Positions 32,483 through 42,332 are shown, counted from the first letter of the stretch. The stretch: 64,000 bases of DNA from Rhodococcus oxybenzonivorans (GCF_003130705.1 NZ_CP021354.1:5270001-5334000); one strand, 5' to 3'. Notes: generated by a model from the sequence alone, not told the origin. Program-made: numbers and translations.

Positions 32483-35400
32483 CTACCGGCCGTCGTGGGG
32501 GTTGACGCCCCCGTCGTCACGGAACCCGGGGCTCGACACGGGGATCTTGAACTGCAGCACCCTGTACGGCCATCCCTTGTCGGGGCCCTCCGTCTTCCAC
32601 TGACTCACGAAGATATGGAACCCGCCGTCCAACTTCGATCCGGGGACGATCGACGGACCGTAGAGTTGGGCCACCGCGTCGTCTCCCTCCTGTCCCCAGC
32701 CGACCCCGCGCAAGGGTGTGCTCTTGTGTGCCTCGTAAAGGTTGTCGGTGATCTTGGAGAACACGCGCACGTCGATGTCGTAACCGCCCACGTCGGAGCT
32801 GTCGAACGTGACCAGTACCCACTTACCCTGGATTGCCCGCAGACACATTTCACCGAACTTGGCGGCTGAGTGCGCTCTTTCCAGCACCGGGGTCGGCTCG
32901 TTGCCCCAGCGCCAAGCGCCGTCCTTCCAACCCCACCCCTCGTACGCATTCCGGTCGGTGATCCTGTCCTCGCGCACACGCCTGAGGATCAGGGGTTTGT
33001 CGCGCTGGAAGCCGGTGGAGAATACGTAGACCCATCCGTCCCCGGGAGCATCCCACGTCCAGAGCTGGGCAAGTCCACGGTGAAGCCCCGCATCGAATTT
33101 CGCCCCGGTGTGCTGCCACGTCTGTCCGTCGTCGGTCGACTTCCAGATTTCGGTCCAGACGACGTTGCCGAGGCCCTTGTTGACCATGGCATGCAGGTAC
33201 ATCGTGTCGCCGATGGTGACGACGTCGGACGGGAGAACTGTCGAGAAGAACGGATTGTCGTGTTGGTAGTCCCAGAGCTGTCGCGCATAGCGGGGATCGC
33301 CGCCGGCGGCCTCACTCCACACTATTCCCTCGTCGAGCTTCTTGGTGTCGGAGAACAGCGCTACCGGCGAACGCCAGTCACCGTCTCCCACTCGGGGTCC
33401 ACGGAAAGTGTCGCCGAATATTGCCAGTATTCGTCCCGACGGCGTACGTGCCATCACGCCGAGATCGGTTGCGGCCATGCCGAACCGGTCGGTCAGCCCG
33501 GGACCCGTCACCTCTTTGATCTTCTTGGAGTGGTGCACCTTGGGCCCGGCCTCGATCGGGACCGCCGGCCGGGGTGGCTCCGGCGCCGGCAGCCGCCACC
33601 CGTTATGGATGACTTCGTTCCATTCACCCTCATAGACGTTTCCGGTGACCGGCCATCCCCACAGCTGCTGCATTCGCGTCGCTACATCCTTGGTGGCCTT
33701 GTCGAAAATACTCGTCCCGGGCATACCGATGGTCTGCTGCCAGCGCTTCAGGCCGTCTTTCGAGGACTGCGGTTCGTTGCCGAAGGTGTTCGACCACGAT
33801 TCGGTGGGCCCGTCCAGCGGCCCCCAGTAGTGACCGGGAGGTAGCGGAAAGCGATCGGGATCTTCGGGGAGTCCCGCGTACCGCTTCGCCGCGGCCAGCA
33901 CGACGTCATAGGGAAAGGTGTCGGGGACGTCCCAGTGCGTCCCATCCTTGAAACCTCTGAGAACGCGCGAACCGTAGGTGTAGTTGTTGTGGCTGCTCAC
34001 TCCCTTGCGGTTGTGGCCCACCCCGCCGATGTCGACGCGCTCGATTGGAATGTCGTACTCCGTGGCGACCTTGGCGATGACGAATGCCACCATGTCGAGC
34101 ATCTTCGTGTGAGCGAGCCACTGCTCACGCGACTTCGGCCGTTCCTCGCGGTTCGGATTGGCGCCACTCCAGGTTTCAGTGCTTCCCGAAGTGCCCACCA
34201 TTGCGATCTGGACGCTGACGCGGTTGTCGCTGAGCACGCCCCACGCGGTGTTCTTGGTGCTGACGGTGTTGATGATGTGGTGGTCGTCGATCAGGTAGTG
34301 GTAGCTGCCGTTCTGCGCTCCGGCCTGATAATTGGCAACATTCTCGGCGCGGGCCACCCAGTCCTGGTTCTCGGTGGTGTGCAGGTAGATACGCAAGTAT
34401 GCGCCGTGACCGGTGTCATACCCCGGGCCTCCGTACCACGTGATCGGGTATCCGCTGGGCGACGTCACCGGCTGCGGTTGCGCTGGTTCGACGACCGGCG
34501 TCGGAACGTCCGCGGCGACACCGTCCCACTGGCCGAACTGCTCTTTGAGGATACGGTTCCGGTCGATGCCGACGCCTCCCACCTTCTGCTTGTCGATCTC
34601 GAATTGGTGCAGGTGCGCCGCGGGGTGTACACGGCCGTTGCTGCCCCAATTGTGCATCCAGAAATAGGTGCCGATGCCGTCGCGGAGCGCCCACTCGATG
34701 GTCGGATAGTTGCAGTAGACACCCATCCTCGTCTTGCCGAGCCGTTCCTGCCACGCGAGCAGGTACGGGCGAACCAGCGTATTCCACTGTTCCTCGCTGG
34801 GCGACGCGTCCACCGACACATAGATTGCCGCCGTCTCGGGGCCACCGGCCTCACGGTGAATCTGTATTCCCCGCTCTGCATCCCGTCGACCCTGCTCCGC
34901 TCCACCGAGCCAGTCGGACTTACCGAATTGGAAGTTGGAGACGACGACCATACCTCTTGCGCGCAGGGCGTCGGCCTCCTCCCTCCGCAGCGGTTTGCCG
35001 AGCATCCATCCCGCCCTCGGGTCGGAGATGTAACGAATGGCACCGGCGAATCCGCCCGACTGGATCTGAGCAGCTGTGGGAACACCAGCGGAGAAGTCGA
35101 CCAGAAGCTTGCCCACCAATGAGGTGTGTCCGTTGTCCTTCGGCGCCTGACGCGGATCTTTGGCTTCCTTCAGCCATGTCGAGTCGGGATCCAGATCGGG
35201 TCCGCCGAAGCGGCCCGGCGCACCGAATGTCTCGAAATGTAGATGAGGGCCGCTCGAACCACCCTCCGAGCCGACCACGGCTATCTGCTCACCCGCGTGC
35301 ACTGGATCGCCGAACTTCCACTGTTCCCCAGTGTGTGGGTTGATGAACGACGATGGCGGCGTGTGGCCGAACGTGAAATCCAAACCCCATTGATTCTGGG

Positions 35401-35602
35401 AGTCGATCACCAGCCAGGAGCCGTAGCCCTGAGGGTCGTCGTCGATTCCCACATAGGCGATGGTGCCGTCTGTCGGTGCATAGATGGGCGTGCCGTTGTT
35501 CGCGGCGATATCCACGCCGCGATGATCCGGCCGGTCCGGGGTTCGGTAGCCGCTGCTCACGCCGGTGTAGGTTCCGGGGGCCAACGGATGATAGCGATTC
35601 AT
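32483..35602 (-). CDS. Five-domain peptidoglycan hydrolase, lysin-like, no signal peptide
   Basis: 1,039 aa from ATG 35602, preceded by GAGGAAATC. Domain order: M23 metallo-endopeptidase (residues about 10-145, zinc ligands His27, Asp31 and HLH at 120-122); a DUF1906/Rv2525c-like glycoside-hydrolase-type TIM barrel (about 155-370, starting LLVDFSAGVPT); an N-acetylmuramoyl-alanine amidase (about 385-590, LHTTENQDW ... SYHYLIDD ... GGVGHNRKG); a PG-binding-like helix bundle (about 605-665); and a DUF4185 beta-propeller (about 680-1035, FGMAATDLGVM, AIFGDTF). Combined lytic activities recall mycobacteriophage endolysins. No signal peptide or membrane helix is seen, so it would act after lysis or via another route. 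The shared palindrome lies upstream. Confidence 0.85.
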   Translation of the reverse strand: MNRYHPLAPGTYTGVSSGYRTPDRPDHRGVDIAANNGTPIYAPTDGTIAYVGIDDDPQGYGSWLVIDSQNQWGLDFTFGHTPPSSFINPHTGEQWKFGDPVHAGEQIAVVGSEGGSSGPHLHFETFGAPGRFGGPDLDPDSTWLKEAKDPRQAPKDNGHTSLVGKLLVDFSAGVPTAAQIQSGGFAGAIRYISDPRAGWMLGKPLRREEADALRARGMVVVSNFQFGKSDWLGGAEQGRRDAERGIQIHREAGGPETAAIYVSVDASPSEEQWNTLVRPYLLAWQERLGKTRMGVYCNYPTIEWALRDGIGTYFWMHNWGSNGRVHPAAHLHQFEIDKQKVGGVGIDRNRILKEQFGQWDGVAADVPTPVVEPAQPQPVTSPSGYPITWYGGPGYDTGHGAYLRIYLHTTENQDWVARAENVANYQAGAQNGSYHYLIDDHHIINTVSTKNTAWGVLSDNRVSVQIAMVGTSGSTETWSGANPNREERPKSREQWLAHTKMLDMVAFVIAKVATEYDIPIERVDIGGVGHNRKGVSSHNNYTYGSRVLRGFKDGTHWDVPDTFPYDVVLAAAKRYAGLPEDPDRFPLPPGHYWGPLDGPTESWSNTFGNEPQSSKDGLKRWQQTIGMPGTSIFDKATKDVATRMQQLWGWPVTGNVYEGEWNEVIHNGWRLPAPEPPRPAVPIEAGPKVHHSKKIKEVTGPGLTDRFGMAATDLGVMARTPSGRILAIFGDTFRGPRVGDGDWRSPVALFSDTKKLDEGIVWSEAAGGDPRYARQLWDYQHDNPFFSTVLPSDVVTIGDTMYLHAMVNKGLGNVVWTEIWKSTDDGQTWQHTGAKFDAGLHRGLAQLWTWDAPGDGWVYVFSTGFQRDKPLILRRVREDRITDRNAYEGWGWKDGAWRWGNEPTPVLERAHSAAKFGEMCLRAIQGKWVLVTFDSSDVGGYDIDVRVFSKITDNLYEAHKSTPLRGVGWGQEGDDAVAQLYGPSIVPGSKLDGGFHIFVSQWKTEGPDKGWPYRVLQFKIPVSSPGFRDDGGVNPHDGR

Positions 35603-35723
35603 GATTTCCTCACCGGTGAGATGGAACTGCGGTCCGCGACAACGCCGGGGTGCTCCATGTCGGACCAATCACCCGACTGCGCTGAATAGTTCGATCCTCT
35701 CCCCTGCCGCGTGGGTTCGTCGT

Positions 35724-35739
35724 GAGTAGTCCGGTACTC
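35724..35739 (-). promoter_or_regulatory. Shared palindrome, copy 2 (peptidoglycan hydrolase)
   Basis: GAGTAGTCCGGTACTC on the + strand: GAGTA and TACTC arms with the 6-bp centre, about 130 bp upstream of the hydrolase start at 35602, in the gap after the peptidase-nuclease gene. Confidence 0.65.
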
Positions 35740-35765
35740 GATTCTCGAGCCAGTTGTCGTCGACG

Positions 35766-37799
35766 TCAGAGGATGAGGTCCTGGGGGCGGATCAATTCAC
35801 GGGGCAGAGTGGTGCCCTCGACCTGTTCGAGTGGATCAGCCGCGACGTAGGCGTCCAGGTCGAGCCCGGTCAACTGGGCGATCCTCCGTACCGGAACCTG
35901 AAACGTGCGATACGCGCCGTAGGAGAACGACTCCTCCCCTTCCGTGAACTCGTCGAGCAGTGCCGCCTGCGTGAGCAGGTAGCCGGTAACCGAGAGGCCG
36001 CCGTCTCGCTTGGCCATCGCCACGGTCTTCCAGAACTGACGCGGCAGCGCCACACCACGGTAGCGGGGATCGTCGGCGGCGAGCACCGGGCCCGTCAGGA
36101 CACTCACGGCAAGATCGGCGTTGTCGGCGTTCTTCAGCACGTAATCTTCGAGTCCGAGCCACAGCGTCTTCCCCGCGTTGAAGTCGTGGTGCTGCGGAGT
36201 GCAGTTCGTGAAGTGGAACGTGTCGTCATTTGCCGCCTTCGCATTCGGCCCCCAGGCGGGGTCCAGTCGGCGCACGAGGTGCCCTCGGTCGAGCGGGTTG
36301 TTCTCGTACACACGCTCGCCGGTTTGTTGGCGTGCCGGGAGTCGAGGGTCGAGGATCCAGCGGTCACGGTCCCGCTTCGGATTCTGTGACTGCTTGCCGT
36401 CGATGTTGACAGCTGTGAACAGCGCAAGAGCCCGCTCGGTGTGCATGACTACGCTGAAGTGGTGATAGCGGAGCTCTTCGGACGCAACCGAAGCCACCTG
36501 CGGGCCGGCCACCGGCAAGGGTAGATGAACTCGCAGGAAGCCCGGGTCGTAACCACGGCGGTTGCTGTAGTCGGGGTCGATCGAAATTGCTTCGGAGTCA
36601 CTAGGCTCACCGCCGGCGGCCCTGCGAGGTTCGGCGGAACCGAGGCGGACAGTAATTTCCAACGGAACGCGCACGGTGATTTCCTCCCTGGGCACCACGT
36701 CCTGCCGGAGCGATGAAGAGGGTGTCGCTAATTCCTGCTCCGCGCTGACGATCTCGTCGACGAGAGCGCGCCACTTCCGCGGCATGTCCTGGTCGGCGAC
36801 AAACTTCAGGATGCGGCTGATCCGCACCCCCTCGTTGAGGATCCCACCGAACTCGGTGTGCTGCGGTGCTCGTACGCTCGCGTGGTGGAGTGCAACCACT
36901 TCCCACTGGTCGTTGAACACCGGGGAGCCCGAGGAGCCTGGCTCGGTGTCCGCCGAATAGTGCAGAAATCGTTCGGGAATATCGACGATGCGGTTCTCCC
37001 GCAGGGCAATTTGCTTCTTGTCTCCGCGCGGATGCTGCACGATGGTCACGAACTCTCCGATGACGGCCTTGCCCTCCGCGGCGAACAGCCGGTTGAATCC
37101 GAACTGGGCGAGAACCGGCGCAGGTGCCCGAACCGCCACCAAGGCGAAGTCGCGCTCCCGATCGGCGAGGAAGAACCGGCCCGGATCCAGCGGGAAGACT
37201 TGCACCGGAAGCGGGTTGCCGTCGATACCGTCCTGGTAATCGAACTCGATTACGCTGCTGCGTGCTGTTTCGGGGCTCGGCAGCACATGGTGATTCGTCA
37301 GAAGCAAGGTCGGCGAAACGAGAAAGCCTGTGCCGTAGCCCTGCAGGTTTCCCCGGGAATCGCGGATGTTCACCCTTCCGATCGACCGTGCAGCCGCCAC
37401 CCCGGCATCGAGATAGCGTACTCCCACGAAATCGGAGGTGTTGATGATTTTTTCCAGCACCTGATCGGCCGAGGCGTCACTATCCACCCACTCACTCACC
37501 CGGTCGAGCGCCTCCTCCACGAGGACACCCGACGCTGCGGTGGGGGTCGCCTGCGGTACGTCCTCGCCTGTGTAATAGCGGGTGAGCCGATCCAGGCGTT
37601 TGGCGATTCGTTCGGGAGTCTCGACGGCCGCGATTCCACCGGGACCGGCGAGCGCGTCCACATGCTCGCGTCTCTGCGCGACCCTCTCCCGTGCGCGGCG
37701 CTCGGCCGCTTCGGCCTGCCGCTGTTTCTCACTCGCGAATGTCATTGCGGGCGAATCGAGTCGAACTCTACGGCGTCCCATGCTGTTGACGGTGGTCAT
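35766..37799 (-). CDS. Trypsin-like peptidase fused to DRGH (NUC1) nuclease
   Basis: 677 aa. A charged N-terminal helix and linker (1-125) precede a chymotrypsin-fold peptidase (about 138-310) with triad His171 (TNHHVL), Asp217 (RDFALV) and Ser290 (GSSGSPV). A DNA/RNA non-specific endonuclease domain follows (about 415-660) with the DRGH motif at 504-507 and the FTNCTPQ and FNAG segments carrying the metal-binding Asn. No signal peptide is seen, so both activities would be intracellular. The peptidase may release or activate the nuclease, which is inference. A shared palindrome lies about 72 bp upstream of ATG 37799. Confidence 0.88.
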   Translation of the reverse strand: MTTVNSMGRRRVRLDSPAMTFASEKQRQAEAAERRARERVAQRREHVDALAGPGGIAAVETPERIAKRLDRLTRYYTGEDVPQATPTAASGVLVEEALDRVSEWVDSDASADQVLEKIINTSDFVGVRYLDAGVAAARSIGRVNIRDSRGNLQGYGTGFLVSPTLLLTNHHVLPSPETARSSVIEFDYQDGIDGNPLPVQVFPLDPGRFFLADRERDFALVAVRAPAPVLAQFGFNRLFAAEGKAVIGEFVTIVQHPRGDKKQIALRENRIVDIPERFLHYSADTEPGSSGSPVFNDQWEVVALHHASVRAPQHTEFGGILNEGVRISRILKFVADQDMPRKWRALVDEIVSAEQELATPSSSLRQDVVPREEITVRVPLEITVRLGSAEPRRAAGGEPSDSEAISIDPDYSNRRGYDPGFLRVHLPLPVAGPQVASVASEELRYHHFSVVMHTERALALFTAVNIDGKQSQNPKRDRDRWILDPRLPARQQTGERVYENNPLDRGHLVRRLDPAWGPNAKAANDDTFHFTNCTPQHHDFNAGKTLWLGLEDYVLKNADNADLAVSVLTGPVLAADDPRYRGVALPRQFWKTVAMAKRDGGLSVTGYLLTQAALLDEFTEGEESFSYGAYRTFQVPVRRIAQLTGLDLDAYVAADPLEQVEGTTLPRELIRPQDLIL

Positions 37800-37863
37800 T
37801 ACTTTTCCTCGCGTAGTACTGGCCGGTTGCTACCAGCCTTGTCCCGTCCGGCACGGCAGTCAT

Positions 37864-37879
37864 GCGTAGTCCGCTACTC
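37864..37879 (-). promoter_or_regulatory. Shared palindrome, copy 3 (peptidase-nuclease)
   Basis: GCGTAGTCCGCTACTC, one arm mismatch, overlapping the stop codon of the CHAT gene and about 72 bp upstream of the peptidase-nuclease start. Confidence 0.6.
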
Positions 37880-40843
37880 GTATTTCGGCGTCACCGCGGA
37901 ATCGCTACGCTCGAACTGCTCGACACCGTTGCGGACCACCTTGCGGACGGCACCGCCCTCGGCCACGAGGGCGTCGAGGATCGGTACCGCCAATTCTGGG
38001 CGGATCGGTGTTTCGGCGAGTAGTTGCCCGAGTTCGAGCGCCTCCGACCCGAGCGCGCCGACGATGAGCCTGCGGCGGGCTCGATCCAGTGCAGCTTCCA
38101 TGTCCAGCCGCTTCGCGGACTCACCACGCCCCGCCGGTATCGGGACTGCCGTGTCCAGCAGCAGTGCACGGACCTCGGAGGCCGTCAGATTCCGGTCGGT
38201 GGCCCACACCAGCATCGCAGCGGCAGCCACGTACAGCGCGGCGAAGGTCGTCCCCTCCATCTCCGGTTCTTCGACAATCTGTTCGCAGGTGGTCCCGGAG
38301 ATGGTTCTCGGCGCGTAGATGTCCGGCTTGCCCTCTCGGGAGAAGTACGGCGTCTCGTGGGTGAGGGAGCCGTCGTCCTCGACCGCACCGATCGCAAGTG
38401 CGTCGGTGCTCCACGCAGGGAAGCTGGGTTCGTCCGAGTGATCACCTGACGCGATCACCAGTCGACCCTCTCTGACCAGATCGGCGATGATCGTGTTCTG
38501 GGTGTCGGTCGGCTCCGCGTTCCCGTAGTCGAGAACGATGATGTCGGCTCCCGCTCGCCCCGCTTCTTCCAACCACAGACAGACTTCGCGCTCCGACGGC
38601 GCGCCGTCGGTAAACGCCAACTCGTGTGACAGCAGTTCGGCAAGAGCAGATTCATCGACTCCTGTTTCGCCGGCGACGACCCGTCCTGGTACTCCATGGT
38701 TGATGGCGCACTGGGTGAGTGCGACGGCGACCTCCTGACGGCGCCGGGCAGTGAACGGCCCGGCGACCGCCAACTGCAATGGGCGTTTTACCGGAGTCGC
38801 GGGACACAGTCGCTCCATGTCGGATTCGAGTTCGGCCGACGTCCCGAAGAAGTCGCTGCCGATCGCCGCTGCCGCAGGAACCTTTCCGGGTGGAACCGCG
38901 ACCTGCTTGACCAGGGCGGGCAGATCGTCCGAATCGAAGGAATTACTCTGGCCAACCAGATCGGCTAGTTGTTCCCACAGTTCGAGGTGGCGCAGTTCGC
39001 CGTACAGTTTGGACAGTTCCGTCTCGGAGAAGCGAGTGAGTGTCGGCAGATTGCGGCGGATCCATTGCCACACCTCGGGCCAGGAGAGTGCCTCGAGGCG
39101 GATCGTGCGCACTTCGGACGGTCGCAGCGACTGCGTCAGTTGATCGAGATCGGTCGTGGTGGCCACCGCCAACCGTGCGCGGCCGCGTCGTCCGGTGAGG
39201 GTGACAAGCGCGTTCACGAGGTCAGATGCTCCGGCGGAATCAGCTGCGAGCAAGTCCGCATCGTCGATCACAATCGCGGCGGGCACGGCCCCGAGATCCC
39301 CGATCAACCGTTCCCACCAGTCGTCGGCGCTGAACCTACCCGCCGGCACCGCCCGAAGACCCTTGCCGTCGATAAGTTCCTTGACGAGGCAGGCCAGTTC
39401 GCGGACCGGTTCGGGTTCCGCGAGCAGACGTTTGGCGCTGATGAAAAGTTGCGCGATGTCCGGGTCGAGTTCCTCGAGCACCCGGTCGAGAAGTGAGGTC
39501 TTCCCGGTGGCCGGCATGCCGACCACCTGGAGAAGCCGCGCCGAAGTGTTCCCGGACAATACGTCCACGGCCTCACGCAACTCGGTGAGCCGGGAGATGA
39601 AGCGCAGTTCACCCTGACGTACGCCCAGGTGGCGACTGACCTTGCGCGGCGCAGGCCTCGGCCGCGCCTTCGCGTCCGGGTCGATGACCGCACCGGGATC
39701 GCTTCCGCCGACGAACAGACAGGGCACGGCCCAGTTCAGCAGAGGATCACCGCTGTTCTCGTCGCCGTTGATCGCGAGACGCGCCAACCGCAGCGCCTCG
39801 GCGACGGATTGCCCGGCGGTGAGTCCCTGGTAGAAGAAGCGGGTGAACAGTCGCTCCGTCCCGAAGGGCAGCACGGCTTGCATCCCGATTACCATCGGAC
39901 ACGCATCCCGCACGCAGTAGTCTGCCGACGACAGCTGGCCCGGCCACGTTTCGTCCGCCGCCGAGACACCCGGCGCGCGCGCCGTCTCACATCCCGCGAA
40001 AACAGCGAGTCGAAGATCCGGAAGCTGTTGTAGCAAGAGAGCGAATTCTTGGCTCCGCAGAAGTGTCCCACGACCGTTGCGGCGTTCCAGCTTCAGTCCG
40101 TGGGGATTGGCATGCCCGAGGTAGTGGAACAGATGAAAGCCGCGGCGTTGCATCCCCATACGAGTCCGCAGACGCTCGACCGAGGGGCGATCCTCCACCA
40201 CCACACGCAACAGGCCTCGATCGACCATCGGCTGCAACTCCGTCAGCAGACTGCGTTTTTCAGCATAGAGGTCGAACGGTGCCTCGGACTCGTCCGGGCC
40301 CGAGCGAAGGGGACTCGACATGACCAGCAACAGATTGAGTGGTGGATCGATCGGCGCTTGCCGGATCGGGTAGGTGCGGCTTCGTCCCGACCGCACCACG
40401 TGGACGTCCCGCGCCATGGACAGGAACCTGTCCGGGCGCTGGGGATCCAGTAACAACTCCCACGGCCATGCGGCGATGCGGTTCGGCGCCGCGAGTATCC
40501 GAATGAGCAACTGGTTCCCCGCGGTCCCTGCCGTGCCACGTGTCTGCTGCAGAAGCGTGACGATCTCCGGCACACCGAACACCAGGTCTGTCAGCACCTT
40601 CCCCACCTCGAGTGCTTCGGGTCCGGCGTCCGGGCGAGCGTGCCGGACGGCATCGGTGAGCCATTCACCCGGTTCGTCGACCGGCCTGCCGGTGACTTCG
40701 CGGGGTAGCTTCCACTCGGGCAGAGGTCGTTTCACCGCGAAAACCGAACCCTGCGGGGATCTCGCCGAGAGCCACATGTAGTCCCCGGCCTCGAGGACAC
40801 TGATTTCCAGCTCTTCGAAACTGCGCCTCGATGGCGGAATCAT
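37874..40843 (-). CDS. CHAT protease - STAND ATPase - degenerate subtilase-like protein
   Basis: 989 aa. Residues about 100-385 form a CHAT caspase-like peptidase with the His/Cys dyad His244 (YLGHANPHG) and Cys285 (VFAGCETA). A P-loop NTPase follows (Walker A GMPATGKTS at 442-450, Walker B AAIVIDDADLL near 523-532). The C-terminal part (about 685-925) tracks the end of a subtilase: a VIASG strand near 796-800, FPAWSTDALAIGAV, YFSREGKPDIYAP and GTTFAA at 864-869, where the catalytic Ser position is Thr866 and no DTG or HGTH motif is recognisable. It looks like a sensor or scaffold made from a dead protease. Start 12 bp after the lipase stop, so co-transcribed. Confidence 0.85.
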   Translation of the reverse strand: MIPPSRRSFEELEISVLEAGDYMWLSARSPQGSVFAVKRPLPEWKLPREVTGRPVDEPGEWLTDAVRHARPDAGPEALEVGKVLTDLVFGVPEIVTLLQQTRGTAGTAGNQLLIRILAAPNRIAAWPWELLLDPQRPDRFLSMARDVHVVRSGRSRTYPIRQAPIDPPLNLLLVMSSPLRSGPDESEAPFDLYAEKRSLLTELQPMVDRGLLRVVVEDRPSVERLRTRMGMQRRGFHLFHYLGHANPHGLKLERRNGRGTLLRSQEFALLLQQLPDLRLAVFAGCETARAPGVSAADETWPGQLSSADYCVRDACPMVIGMQAVLPFGTERLFTRFFYQGLTAGQSVAEALRLARLAINGDENSGDPLLNWAVPCLFVGGSDPGAVIDPDAKARPRPAPRKVSRHLGVRQGELRFISRLTELREAVDVLSGNTSARLLQVVGMPATGKTSLLDRVLEELDPDIAQLFISAKRLLAEPEPVRELACLVKELIDGKGLRAVPAGRFSADDWWERLIGDLGAVPAAIVIDDADLLAADSAGASDLVNALVTLTGRRGRARLAVATTTDLDQLTQSLRPSEVRTIRLEALSWPEVWQWIRRNLPTLTRFSETELSKLYGELRHLELWEQLADLVGQSNSFDSDDLPALVKQVAVPPGKVPAAAAIGSDFFGTSAELESDMERLCPATPVKRPLQLAVAGPFTARRRQEVAVALTQCAINHGVPGRVVAGETGVDESALAELLSHELAFTDGAPSEREVCLWLEEAGRAGADIIVLDYGNAEPTDTQNTIIADLVREGRLVIASGDHSDEPSFPAWSTDALAIGAVEDDGSLTHETPYFSREGKPDIYAPRTISGTTCEQIVEEPEMEGTTFAALYVAAAAMLVWATDRNLTASEVRALLLDTAVPIPAGRGESAKRLDMEAALDRARRRLIVGALGSEALELGQLLAETPIRPELAVPILDALVAEGGAVRKVVRNGVEQFERSDSAVTPKYE

Positions 40844-40855
40844 GCTTTCCAGCTC

Positions 40856-42259
40856 CTACATATCCACTGTCCGTGCTACCTCGTCCAAGTCGACGACGCT
40901 CACCAGGTCCGTGACGGGGTGCACTCCCGGGGCACCGACCGTGATGCGGTAGTCCTGAGCTGCGAGGTCCTCGACAGTCGCCTGCTGCCAACCGTCGACC
41001 GAAGTCGAGAGCCGATGCTGCCGGACCGGACCGCCGACGGCCGGCTCGACATGTGCGACGAGTTCGGCGCCAGGGTCGTCGGTCCGCGCACGGATCACCA
41101 GTGGTTCGGCGGTCGTCACGTCGTCGACTTCGAGCGACACCGATTCGCTCACCGCAGGAAATACGTTCGGCGGGGTGATCACCGCAATGTTCAATACCCC
41201 GCCGACGTGGTCGAGCACCGGGTCGTCGTTCTGCAGCGACGCATGTTTCTGGCTGAAGAAGGCCGCGTTCTTCCACCCCTTCATGAGTTCGGGTGGGGTC
41301 GCCGACAACTTCGGCACTGTGCCGTCGCCGCCGCTTTCGCCCGGTCCGCGCACGGGCAGCGATACGATCTTTCCGTCTACCAACCGGGCAGCCCAGTGCG
41401 TGCGCTGGAAATCGCCGATGATGGGACGGATGTCGTAGCCCTCGTCCCTGTCTGCTTCGAGTCGTTCCTGAACCTGTGTGCGCAGCTGCCGGTGCAGCGT
41501 CACCGCGTCCTTCATGCGGGCGGCGTCCAGCCCGGTCCCCGTCCAGTCGTCCATCTTGTCGTCCAGGTTCGACCACGACGCATTCGGACTTTCGAGACAC
41601 CGATAAGACGGCAGCAGCTGATAGGCGGAGGTGAAGGAACCAATGAGGTTGCCGAGATCGACGGTGAACGGGCCCCATCCTTTGCGGAATCCGTTGACCA
41701 GGAACTCGAGCGCGTTGATCGACCCGGAGTACGGCGTGCCGAACGTGATGAGTGTCCGGGTGTCCTTCCACCCCTCGAGCAATTCGAGGTAGAGGCGGGC
41801 AACGATGCCACCCATGGAGTGACCCACGAGGATCAACTGTGCATCGGAATTGCCCGACTTCTCCCGCCAGCGCGTCAACCATCCGTGAGCGTGCCGCGCC
41901 AGCTTGCGGGCCGCCACCCGATTGTCACGCCGCCAGTCATACGGAAGCTCGAAGTAATTCTCGCCCGGTACCACCCCGAACCGGCGCACCAGGTCAACGC
42001 GGAACTTGGTGTAGCCGTCGATTTTCCAATCCAAGCCCGGAAGTACATGGAAGTCCGGCATCACCCGGGTGGCTACCACGCCGTCGCCGAGATCGTCGAC
42101 TTCTGGATCGTCGCCGTCGAGCTGCAACCGCTTGATGTTGTTGCCGAGCGAGAGCACTCCCCGCAGCGCAGCCCCTGGAGTCGACGCCCACACGTCCTTG
42201 CCGTCCCGTGCCAGAACTGATCCCGTGATCCCTGGTATCAACACAACGACGTCTTTCAT
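40856..42259 (-). CDS. LCAT/PGAP1-like lipase (alpha/beta hydrolase)
   Basis: 467 aa from ATG 42259, chosen because GGAGGCCGCC precedes it. VVVLIPGITGS at the start, the catalytic elbow GHSMGG (Ser148), PYDWRRDNR and FGTPYSGS are typical of lecithin:cholesterol acyltransferase-like lipases and phospholipases. A late Asp (GGDGTVP) and His (QKHASL) complete the triad. The C-terminal 100 residues form an Ig-like beta domain. No signal peptide. First gene of an operon with the CHAT protein and preceded by the shared palindrome; likely the membrane-attacking effector (inference). Confidence 0.85.
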   Translation of the reverse strand: MKDVVVLIPGITGSVLARDGKDVWASTPGAALRGVLSLGNNIKRLQLDGDDPEVDDLGDGVVATRVMPDFHVLPGLDWKIDGYTKFRVDLVRRFGVVPGENYFELPYDWRRDNRVAARKLARHAHGWLTRWREKSGNSDAQLILVGHSMGGIVARLYLELLEGWKDTRTLITFGTPYSGSINALEFLVNGFRKGWGPFTVDLGNLIGSFTSAYQLLPSYRCLESPNASWSNLDDKMDDWTGTGLDAARMKDAVTLHRQLRTQVQERLEADRDEGYDIRPIIGDFQRTHWAARLVDGKIVSLPVRGPGESGGDGTVPKLSATPPELMKGWKNAAFFSQKHASLQNDDPVLDHVGGVLNIAVITPPNVFPAVSESVSLEVDDVTTAEPLVIRARTDDPGAELVAHVEPAVGGPVRQHRLSTSVDGWQQATVEDLAAQDYRITVGAPGVHPVTDLVSVVDLDEVARTVDM

Positions 42260-42332
42260 GGCGGCCTCCACACCGAACACCGGCAACGGTCTGTTCCGAC
42301 CCCAGTGTTCTCAGGTCTGCGAGGCAGCACAC

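Noticed and set aside
37801..37850. GCGTAGTACTGGCCGGTTGC as a sixth copy of the shared palindrome
   Set aside because: Lacks the GAGTA-N6-TACTC arm spacing.
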